A stretch of DNA of 6,166 bases from Hyphomicrobiales bacterium (lineage in GTDB: Bacteria; Pseudomonadota; Alphaproteobacteria; Rhizobiales; JAKIUO01): the NCBI GenBank assembly GCA_027069645.1, contig JALXEI010000141.1:1-6166 (forward strand), read 5' to 3'. Of this stretch, positions 1 to 4,952 are shown piece by piece (position 1 is the stretch's first letter; each line of letters begins with the position of its first letter). The notes under the pieces were generated by a model, which was given only the letters and a program-made list of their open reading frames with translations, had not been told where the DNA came from and made no database searches. The position numbers and the translations under genes are program-made.

Positions 1-238
1 AACGGAAACGGGTATTTACAACGCATGGACGGGCGACCTCTATCTGGCCATTGGCGACAAGTTGCAAGGCGGTGCCTATACGGTGCGCACCTATTTCAAC
101 CCGTTTGTCCGCTTCATCTGGCTCGGATGTCTGATCATGGCCTTTGGCGGCATGGTTTCGCTTTCCGACCGGCGCTTGCGCATCGGTGCGCCCAAACGAT
201 CAAAACAAAAGCGTGCCAGGGCTGTGGCAGCGGAGTAG
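1..238 (+). CDS. ccmF: Cytochrome c haem lyase subunit CcmF, C-terminal end (partial)
   Basis: This is the 3' end of a gene that begins outside the window. The frame starts at base 2 and runs 78 codons to TAG at 236-238. CcmF is a large multi-span inner-membrane protein that, with CcmH, attaches haem from CcmE to apocytochrome c on the periplasmic side. What is visible fits its C-terminus: a short periplasmic stretch (TETGIYNAW, then DLYLAIGD), a segment YFNPFVRFIWLG leading into the final membrane helix, the characteristic GGMVSLSDRR just after that helix, and a basic cytoplasmic tail ending in AAE. The stop lies 10 bases before ccmH, so the two are almost certainly co-transcribed. There is no ccmG (thioredoxin-like) gene between them, unlike the enterobacterial and many rhodospirillal orders and like the rhizobial cycK-cycL order. 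Identification rests on the tail motifs and the neighbour; the bulk of the protein cannot be seen. Confidence 0.88.
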   Translation, partial: TETGIYNAWTGDLYLAIGDKLQGGAYTVRTYFNPFVRFIWLGCLIMAFGGMVSLSDRRLRIGAPKRSKQKRARAVAAE

Positions 239-248
239 GGGGCGAAAG

Positions 249-728
249 ATGATCAGGCGTTTGTTGTCATTGGTCTTTGCCGTGTTGTTTCTCATGCAGC
301 CGGGCAGCGTTTTGGCCGTCGAACCGGATGAAATGCTGAAAGACCCGAAGCTGGAGGCGCGAGCCCGCGAGATCTCTAAAAATCTGCGCTGTCTGGTCTG
401 TCAGAACCAGTCCATTGATGACAGCAATGCGGATCTGGCAAAGGATTTGCGCCTTCTGGTGCGCGAGCGTTTGACCAAAGGTGACAGCAATGAGCAGGCC
501 ATGCAATATATCGTCGATCGTTACGGCGAGTTTGTCCTGCTCAGGCCCTTGTTAAATATGCACACCGTCTTTCTCTGGCTCGGGCCTTTGCTAATGCTGC
601 TGTTCGCGGCAGGTTATATTTATATGAACTGGTCAAAACGGGGATCGGGCAGCACAGATGGGCCGAAAGTTGAAGCGCTTTCGAGCGCGGAAAAAGAGCG
701 ACTTCAAAAGCTTATGGATGGCGATTGA
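249..728 (+). CDS. ccmH: Cytochrome c maturation protein CcmH (CycL)
   Basis: A 159-residue protein of normal length for the short, CcmH-only form of the family, without the fused TPR (CcmI) domain. An N-terminal signal peptide or anchor occupies about residues 1-23 (ending GSVLA). The hallmark LRCLVCQNQSI motif follows at 46-56, with the redox pair Cys48 and Cys51 that reduces the apocytochrome haem-binding cysteines. The three-helix domain runs to about residue 100 and includes DLRLLVRERL and YGEFVLLRP. A second membrane helix lies at about 105-127, with a short charged cytoplasmic tail. The start at 249 is chosen over an in-frame ATG at 144 because it gives a proper signal peptide, lies just after the ccmF stop and has a purine-rich G-run immediately upstream. 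The earlier ATG would overlap ccmF by 95 bases. The protein acts in the periplasm with CcmF. No ccmI follows; the next gene is convergent. Confidence 0.95.
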   Translation: MIRRLLSLVFAVLFLMQPGSVLAVEPDEMLKDPKLEARAREISKNLRCLVCQNQSIDDSNADLAKDLRLLVRERLTKGDSNEQAMQYIVDRYGEFVLLRPLLNMHTVFLWLGPLLMLLFAAGYIYMNWSKRGSGSTDGPKVEALSSAEKERLQKLMDGD

Positions 729-820
729 AAATCACGGTTTGATGGGGGAAACAAACAGGCTGTGCCGACGGTTTGCGAATTTTCGAGATTGATGAATTGC
801 CAGGGAGAACAGAGGCCCTT

Positions 821-2224
821 TTATAGCTTTGTTTTTTTACTCGATGAATCATTGACCTGTTTTGTGGTGGTGTGACGGGGGATGATCACCAGGATGCAGG
901 CCCCGCCCGTTTTCCTGTTATTGACCTGAAGGGTTGCGCCATATTCATCCAGCACGTTCCGGGCTATGGACAGGCCAAGACCCGTTCCGTTTTTCTGTTC
1001 GTCAAGTCGTGATCCGCGTTTTAGCGCTTCCTCGACCTGTTCTTCGGGGATGCCTGGTCCGTCATCGCAGATCGACAGCCTGATCTCATTTTCTGTCTCC
1101 TCGCCGGTAATGATGATTTTACCGGTAGCCCATTTGCGGGCATTGTCGAGCAGATTGCCAAACACTTCATAAAAATCCTGATTGTCGATCGGTAACACCA
1201 GATCGGCTGCCATCTCGATCATCCAGTCAAGCTCTTCTCCCCGCGGCATGACTTTCATCGCCTTGACAATTTTTTCAAAACCGGTTCCGGCCTGCGAACG
1301 TCCCCGCATCCCGCCGCCTTGTCCGCGCAGACGCACAGCCGCCAGATGTTGCTCTATGCGCTGGCGCATTTGTTCCACCTGGGTGCTGACTTCCCTGGCC
1401 GCATCGGTTTGCCGGCGTTCGGCGAGGCTGCGGCTTTCCGCCTGCAAAATGGCCAGCGGGGTTTTCAGTCCGTGCGCAAGATCGGCAGCGCTGTCTCTGG
1501 CCCGCTTGACGGCTGTGTTATTGGCGTTGAGCAGGGCATTAACCTCGCCGACCAGCAATTGTACTTCTTCGGGATAATCCCCTTCGAGCAGCTCCGTTTC
1601 ACCATTCCTGATGGCGTTGATGCGCCTGCTGATCTGTTTGAGGGGGGCAAGGCCAATATGAATTTGCAGCCACGCGGCTCCGAGAAGGGCAACGGCCAAA
1701 AGCCCGAGGGCGATCATGAGATCTCGCGAAAACTGCATACTGGCAGAGCGTATTTCATCCTTGTTGATAGCGGCGGAAATGCGAAAAGGGCGGTCACCGT
1801 TCGCTGTTTCCAGAAAGATGACTCGGGAGCGGATAATCAGGGTTTTGCCGTCAAGCCCGGTGATTTCTTGACGTGTCGGAGACAGGTGTTTGGCGTCAAA
1901 GGGGGGCAGGGCCAGGGTCTGGTCCCACAGGGAGCGCGAAACCAGCATGTTTTTTTTGTCGTCATCAATCTGCCAGTAGAGACCGGACAGGGGTTTTTGA
2001 AAGCGCGGATCGGCGAGCGTATTCACCAGAACCGGCTTGCCATCTGTGCCGATGTCCAGCGTTGCAGCAAGCTGTTTGATATAGATGGACAATTCATTGT
2101 CGACCCGGCGCAGGACATGGCGCTCGAACAGCAGACTCAGGAACAGTTCCGAAAGGCCTAGTGCGATCAGAATGGAAAAAAGAGCAGAAAGGCCCAGGCG
2201 CAAATGCAGAGAGGAGCGCTTCAT
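821..2224 (-). CDS. feuQ: Sensor histidine kinase, FeuQ/PhoQ-like
   Basis: A 467-residue inner-membrane sensor kinase. Membrane helices lie at about 11-33 and 168-190, bracketing a periplasmic domain of some 130 residues that carries the GLYWQI and SRSLWDQTL motifs typical of alphaproteobacterial FeuQ-type sensors. A HAMP-like linker follows (about 190-240). The phospho-acceptor helix DLAHGLKTPLAIL has His251 and closely resembles the PhoQ H-box (HSLKTPLAVL). The ATPase domain shows the N box (GNLLDNARKWA, Asn357 and Asn361), the G1 box DDGPGIP at 387-393 and the G2 box GTGLGLSIA at 413-421, so all catalytic boxes are intact. The C-terminus is a polar SSSKKTKL tail. The start ATG overlaps the response-regulator stop (ATGA), which indicates translational coupling. 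The family includes iron- or osmotic-response (FeuQ) and Mg/antimicrobial-peptide (PhoQ) sensors; the ligand here is unknown. The symbol is by resemblance; kinase identity itself is certain. Confidence 0.9.
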   Translation of the reverse strand: MKRSSLHLRLGLSALFSILIALGLSELFLSLLFERHVLRRVDNELSIYIKQLAATLDIGTDGKPVLVNTLADPRFQKPLSGLYWQIDDDKKNMLVSRSLWDQTLALPPFDAKHLSPTRQEITGLDGKTLIIRSRVIFLETANGDRPFRISAAINKDEIRSASMQFSRDLMIALGLLAVALLGAAWLQIHIGLAPLKQISRRINAIRNGETELLEGDYPEEVQLLVGEVNALLNANNTAVKRARDSAADLAHGLKTPLAILQAESRSLAERRQTDAAREVSTQVEQMRQRIEQHLAAVRLRGQGGGMRGRSQAGTGFEKIVKAMKVMPRGEELDWMIEMAADLVLPIDNQDFYEVFGNLLDNARKWATGKIIITGEETENEIRLSICDDGPGIPEEQVEEALKRGSRLDEQKNGTGLGLSIARNVLDEYGATLQVNNRKTGGACILVIIPRHTTTKQVNDSSSKKTKL

Positions 2225-2904
2225 TTCGGATTGTCCGTCCTGTCGTCTTCATCGCAGATGATATATCCAAGTCCTCGCCGGGTTTCGATCAGATCAACGC
2301 CAACCTTTTTACGCAAGCGGCCAATCAGCACTTCAAGCGTGTTGGTTTCGCGGTCGTTGTTGATACCATAGACATGTTCGACGATTTCATGCCGGGGGAC
2401 AACGCGGTTACGGTTGTGGAAAAGATAGGAAATGGCGCGATATTCAAGTTGCGAGAGTGACAGGGGGGTGCCGTGAACACAAAGGCGCATCTGGCGCGGG
2501 TCGAACAGCACGTCACGGATTTTGATCAGCGATGAGGCATGGCCTGCCGTGCGGCGCAAAACGGCACGCAGCCTTGCCAGAAGTTCCTCGATCTGAAAGG
2601 GTTTGACGAGATAGTCATCTGCACCTGCGTCAATACCATCGACCCGTTCGCTCCAGCTCCCCCGTGCGGTAATGATCAGGACCGGCGTTGAATTGGCCGC
2701 AGCCCGCCATCTTTTGAGAATGGATATGCCGTCAAGTTCCGGCAGCCCCAGATCAAGGATGATGGCACAATAGTCTTCTGTATCGCCAAGGAACCAGGCT
2801 TCTTCGCCATCGCTGACGATTTCGGGGATGTAGCCCGATGCTTCGAGCGCACGGGCGACATCGAGAGCTATTTTGTTTTCGTCTTCGACGATCAGAATGC
2901 GCAT
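2221..2904 (-). CDS. feuP: OmpR/PhoB-family response regulator, FeuP/PhoP-like
   Basis: A 227-residue DNA-binding response regulator and cognate partner of the kinase that follows it. The receiver domain (1 to about 115) has the acidic pair Glu7/Asp8, phospho-acceptor Asp51 in LDLGLPELDG, Thr79 (TAR) and Lys101 in KPF. The winged-helix output domain (about 125-222) shows LSQLEYRAISYL, then the recognition-helix region (TNTLEVLIGRLRKKVG), and ends at RGLGYII. The phrases WSERVDGIDAGADDYLVKPF and RRTAGHASS are close to rhizobial FeuP as I recall it. The ATG at 2904 is preferred over an in-frame TTG nine bases upstream: it gives the canonical MRILIVEDEN start, and the AAGGAG ribosome site lies 11 bases before it but only two before the TTG. 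The stop overlaps the kinase start by four bases. A consensus -10 box and a palindrome precede the gene, which suggests it has its own, possibly regulated, promoter. Confidence 0.94.
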   Translation of the reverse strand: MRILIVEDENKIALDVARALEASGYIPEIVSDGEEAWFLGDTEDYCAIILDLGLPELDGISILKRWRAAANSTPVLIITARGSWSERVDGIDAGADDYLVKPFQIEELLARLRAVLRRTAGHASSLIKIRDVLFDPRQMRLCVHGTPLSLSQLEYRAISYLFHNRNRVVPRHEIVEHVYGINNDRETNTLEVLIGRLRKKVGVDLIETRRGLGYIICDEDDRTDNPK

Positions 2905-2951
2905 TGGAGTCAAATCTCCTTTCTGCTCGGGGTGTCATGTCTGAAAACGGC

Positions 2952-2967
2952 AAAATGATTTCATTTT
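2952..2967. promoter_or_regulatory. 16-bp palindrome at the predicted start of the regulator transcript
   Basis: AAAATGA (2952-2958), two bases, then TCATTTT (2961-2967): perfect 7-bp arms. It abuts the downstream edge of the TATAAT box at 2968-2973 (minus strand) and so would cover the transcription start of the regulator gene. That position fits a repressor operator. It is AT-rich and lacks a following T-tract suited to a terminator. Which protein binds is unknown; half-sites of the TGA..TCA kind occur in Fur-family and other dimeric operators. Confidence 0.45.
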
Positions 2968-2996
2968 ATTATAGGGACCGGTTGCGATTTTTCGAA
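2968..2996 (-). promoter_or_regulatory. Promoter of the response regulator-kinase operon
   Basis: Read on the minus strand, a perfect TATAAT lies at 2968-2973. A weak TTCGAA (2991-2996; three of six matches to TTGACA) lies 17 bases upstream. The strong -10 with a poor -35 fits a promoter helped by an activator, for instance the regulator itself. Predicted transcription start is near 2961, giving a leader of about 57 bases that contains the AAGGAG ribosome site. Confidence 0.5.
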
Positions 2997-3029
2997 GTGG
3001 TCATTATCAGGGGGTAACCGAGGGGGAGG

Positions 3030-3497
3030 CTAGGGGAGACCCTTGCGATTGATATGGCTCTGCTCAATGCTGAGGATATTCAGCGTTCTGGCGTCAAGAA
3101 AGACATCGCGAACGCGACCTCTTTTCGTTAGAATGCGAAGCGCGTAGACCCAGCCCCCCGGGCGTTTGCGCAAATCGACATCTATAACTTCTGCGTTGGA
3201 ATGCCTCCGTACCTTCGCCATTACATCGCGTAAAGGGCGGATCTTTCCACGGCGTACGGCCTGTCTGGCCTGATCTTCCAGTCCCCGTCCACGTTGCCTG
3301 AGACGCCTGATGGCCCGCCGGCGTATACCTCGACGCCTGAATATCCGGCGACGAATACGGGGTGGAAGTCGTCGCTGCGCATTGGCCTTGTTTCCGGTAA
3401 CAAGGCATGCCAGCACCGCGAATCCGGCCAGGAGAAATGCCCGCCTGGCGAATGTCTTGCTCAAATTGTTTTTCGTTGTCCTGTCATCATCTTTCAT
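3030..3497 (-). CDS. Secreted PepSY-domain protein with arginine-rich linker
   Basis: A 155-residue exported protein. An N-terminal signal peptide has a twin-arginine-like motif (ARRAFLLAG, 17-25), a hydrophobic core and a likely cleavage site after ANA (residue 40). The mature protein opens with an extreme basic segment, residues 41-72, with 17 arginines in 32 positions (runs such as RIRRRIFRRR). A PepSY-type module follows at about 75-145: an amphipathic helix (ARQAVRRGKIRPL), then strands around VIDVDLR, GWVYALRILT and VRDVFLDARTLNIL, the usual PepSY ending with D-x-x-T near a strand. PepSY domains act in the periplasm or envelope, often as inhibitors or modulators. The gene lies 125 bases upstream of, and in the same direction as, the two-component pair, the position occupied in Sinorhizobium by feuN, a small periplasmic modulator of FeuQ. 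I infer a similar role, not proven. A GGAAAG ribosome site lies 11 bases before the ATG. Confidence 0.85.
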   Translation of the reverse strand: MKDDDRTTKNNLSKTFARRAFLLAGFAVLACLVTGNKANAQRRLPPRIRRRIFRRRGIRRRAIRRLRQRGRGLEDQARQAVRRGKIRPLRDVMAKVRRHSNAEVIDVDLRKRPGGWVYALRILTKRGRVRDVFLDARTLNILSIEQSHINRKGLP

Positions 3498-3520
3498 CGG
3501 GTTATTGTCTTTCCAGGAAG

Positions 3521-3537
3521 CTGACAGTTTCCTGACA
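3521..3537 (+). promoter_or_regulatory. Direct repeat CTGACA spaced 11 bases, possible response-regulator site
   Basis: CTGACA occurs at 3521-3526 and again at 3532-3537, a start-to-start distance of 11 bases, about one helical turn. That is the usual spacing of half-sites for OmpR/PhoB-family regulators such as the one encoded in this window. It lies between the divergent PepSY and His/Arg-rich genes. Weaker resemblances follow at 3542 (TTATCA) and 3553 (TGGACA). A short repeat like this can arise by chance. Confidence 0.3.
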
Positions 3538-3592
3538 TCCGTTATCAGTTTATGGACAGGTCCTTTTGTCTAACCTCCACATATGTTCAGAC

Positions 3593-3621
3593 ATTGTGTC
3601 TCTACATCTTGTAATTGTCAC
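3593..3621 (-). promoter_or_regulatory. Candidate promoter of the PepSY gene
   Basis: On the minus strand GTGACA (3616-3621; five of six matches to TTGACA) is followed after 17 bases by CACAAT (3593-3598; four of six matches to TATAAT). The leader would be about 90 bases and would contain the CTGACA direct repeats. The palindrome AGACA-TTG-TGTCT at 3589-3601 overlaps the -10 element and could be an operator. Assignment is by consensus only. Confidence 0.3.
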
Positions 3622-3627
3622 TCAAAA

Positions 3628-3633
3628 TGGAGG
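3628..3633 (+). promoter_or_regulatory. Shine-Dalgarno site of the His/Arg-rich protein gene
   Basis: TGGAGG ends seven bases before the ATG at 3641. It is the strongest ribosome site in the window and fixes the start of the short gene, whose open frame otherwise extends upstream to 3566. It is also the main evidence that this low-complexity frame is really translated. Confidence 0.7.
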
Positions 3634-3640
3634 TTTTATC

Positions 3641-3913
3641 ATGAAGATTTTAGCAGCAATTCTGACGCTTGCGGGTATTATTGGCTTTTCCGCCACTGCC
3701 AGCGCCGGTTCGGGGCCACGTCACGGTGTTCGTGCCGCTCATGTTCTCGGACATGTTGCCCTGCGCGGGGCGAGGCATGCGCACAGGCATGCGCACAGGC
3801 ATGCTCGCAGACATGCTCATTGGCGCGGACATCGTCGTTGCTGGCGTCATCGTCATTGGGTTGGCGGGGTGCTGCACAGGCATTGCAGCATACGTCACTA
3901 TCACTACAGATAG
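3641..3913 (+). CDS. Small secreted histidine/arginine-rich protein
   Basis: A 90-residue protein of unknown function. It starts with a clear Sec-type signal peptide (MKILAAILTLAGIIGF, cleavage likely after SASA at residue 22). The predicted mature part has 68 residues, of which 17 are His and 16 Arg, with almost no acidic residues. Residues 45-60 are four tandem units RHAH, RHAH, RHAR, RHAH. After them come HW, HRHW and HYHY-like pairs and two cysteines (Cys67, Cys82). Such composition would bind transition metals or polyanions; this is inference from composition. Its start is supported by TGGAGG seven bases upstream, and a hairpin terminator lies 63 bases after the stop, so it looks like a complete single-gene transcript. 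It is divergent from the PepSY gene and shares its control region. A frame on the opposite strand across the same DNA is open too, but has no signal peptide or ribosome site. Confidence 0.72.
   Translation: MKILAAILTLAGIIGFSATASAGSGPRHGVRAAHVLGHVALRGARHAHRHAHRHARRHAHWRGHRRCWRHRHWVGGVLHRHCSIRHYHYR
3773..3820 (+). repeat. Four tandem 12-bp repeats inside the His/Arg-rich gene
   Basis: The unit AGGCATGCGCAC is present exactly at 3773-3784 and 3785-3796, then with changes at 3797-3808 (AGGCATGCTCGC) and 3809-3820 (AGACATGCTCAT). Each unit is four codons, so copy-number changes keep the frame and add or remove RHAH tetrapeptides. Identity of the first two units suggests recent duplication; the later ones have decayed. 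Confidence 0.9.
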
Positions 3914-3975
3914 TCGCTTCTGTATGACTTGAAGTTTTCGACGGGTAACCATGCCCCCTGTATGGAGGCCCGACG

Positions 3976-4020
3976 GGCCCGCAGATGAGATCATATTCCA
4001 TTCATCAGCGGGCCGCTTTT
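3976..4020 (+). terminator. Rho-independent terminator after the His/Arg-rich gene
   Basis: GGCCCGC (3976-3982) pairs with GCGGGCC (4008-4014). After an A/A mismatch, GATGA (3984-3988) pairs with TCATC (4002-4006) around a 13-base loop. GC then TTTT (4017-4020) follows. The T-tract is on the plus strand only, so it ends the rightward transcript before it runs against the convergent stator genes. The T-run is short, so efficiency may be moderate. Confidence 0.68.
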
Positions 4021-4039
4021 ATATTCCCGGAAGCACTGT

Positions 4040-4903
4040 TTACGGTTTTATATCGGCAGGCATGGGTGGCGCTTCGGCCATGACCAGGATGGAAATGCGT
4101 CGGTTGGCGGCAAGGAACGGATCTTCGGGAAACAGCGGATCGGTGTCGGCCTTGCCGCTGATGGAATGGAACCGGTCATTGGGCAGGCCGTTGGCGGCAA
4201 GGATTTTGCGCGCGGTTCGGGCCCGGTCGGTGGACAGATCCCACAATGTATAGTCCGAACGACCATAAAGTCTGGTCGCGTCTGTGTGGCCTGTGATGGC
4301 AATGCGGTTGGGCAGCTTGCGCAGGATCGGCACCATTTTGGCCAGCAGTTTATAGGTGTGCGCATAGGGTTCGCTGGAGCCCTGGGGAAACATTGAACGC
4401 CCGTCCTGGTCGACAAGCTGGATATGCAGGCCTTCAGGCGTATTTTCGATAAGAATATTGTCGGACAATTCGGCGATATCCGGCATTTCCTCAAAAGCCT
4501 GACGCAGAGAAGCGGCGGCAAGGGCAAACTGTTTTGTCTGATGGATATTGTTGCGCTCTATATCATGGGTGTTGGCTTCAGGTCCCTGTTTGGAGCGATC
4601 ATCCTGGCGCACATTATCATAGTCGCTGTCTTTGGTTTCATCCTCTACCGCGCTGACGGATTTGATGAATTCCCGGGTAGGCGCCCCCTCGATTTCAATC
4701 ATGCCGGCCTTGCGGGCCACTTCCTTGATCCCGAAAGCGTCGCGCATGGAACCGGCAACGACCTGGAGTTTTTCCTTGTCCTGAATGGAAAAACTGATAA
4801 TCAGCACGAAAAAACAGACCAGCAGCGACATCAGGTCAGCAAAGGTTAAAAGCCAGTCCGGGAGACCCTCGGGGCAATCCTGTGCCTTTTTGCATTTTGC
4901 CAT
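4040..4903 (-). CDS. pomB: Flagellar stator protein, PomB/MotB family
   Basis: A 287-residue stator subunit. A short cytoplasmic N-terminus leads into a single membrane helix (about 17-39) with the sequence WLLTFADLMSLLVCFFVL. Asp23 is the ion-binding aspartate, equivalent to PomB Asp24. The ADLMSLL-CFFVL wording and the following VVAGSMRDAFGI are PomB-like rather than enterobacterial MotB-like. A polar linker (about 70-125) precedes an OmpA-like peptidoglycan-binding domain (about 150-275) with ITGHTDA (Asp208), LSTDRARTARKIL (Arg227) and ANRRISILV. The protein forms the ion channel with PomA and anchors it to the cell wall beside the flagellar rotor. It lies 49 bases after pomA on the same strand, with AGAGGA eight bases before its ATG, so the two form an operon. 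No leftward terminator with a T-tract was found after the gene. Sodium dependence is inferred from resemblance, and family assignment is secure. Confidence 0.93.
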   Translation of the reverse strand: MAKCKKAQDCPEGLPDWLLTFADLMSLLVCFFVLIISFSIQDKEKLQVVAGSMRDAFGIKEVARKAGMIEIEGAPTREFIKSVSAVEDETKDSDYDNVRQDDRSKQGPEANTHDIERNNIHQTKQFALAAASLRQAFEEMPDIAELSDNILIENTPEGLHIQLVDQDGRSMFPQGSSEPYAHTYKLLAKMVPILRKLPNRIAITGHTDATRLYGRSDYTLWDLSTDRARTARKILAANGLPNDRFHSISGKADTDPLFPEDPFLAANRRISILVMAEAPPMPADIKP

Positions 4904-4952
4904 TTTATCTGTCCTCTGCGATTGAGATTCCGTTTATGAACCCGGACCCTGG

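Noticed and set aside
795..838. Possible bidirectional terminator between ccmH and the kinase gene (T-run at 831-838 after AGGCCC).
   Set aside because: Only a 4-bp AGGG/CCCT stem with a 10-base loop can be drawn, and it is separated from the T-run; part of the run is inside the kinase coding end.
1319..2161. 280-codon open frame on the plus strand opposite the kinase gene.
   Set aside because: It is a shadow: the kinase has all catalytic motifs on the other strand, and this frame shows no domain, signal peptide or ribosome site.
2905..2913. TTG start for the response regulator, adding three residues (MTP).
   Set aside because: The AAGGAG site is only two bases from this TTG, too close, while the ATG at 2904 gives the standard MRILIVEDE beginning.
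3773..3820. Short repeats considered as a CRISPR-like or iteron array.
   Set aside because: Units are 12 bases, directly abutting with no spacers, in frame within a coding region, and only four copies.
3650..4001. Minus-strand open frames across the His/Arg-rich gene, including Met/Pro-rich and Cys/His/Ala-rich translations.
   Set aside because: The repeats keep several frames open. Only the plus-strand frame has a signal peptide, a strong ribosome site and a terminator.
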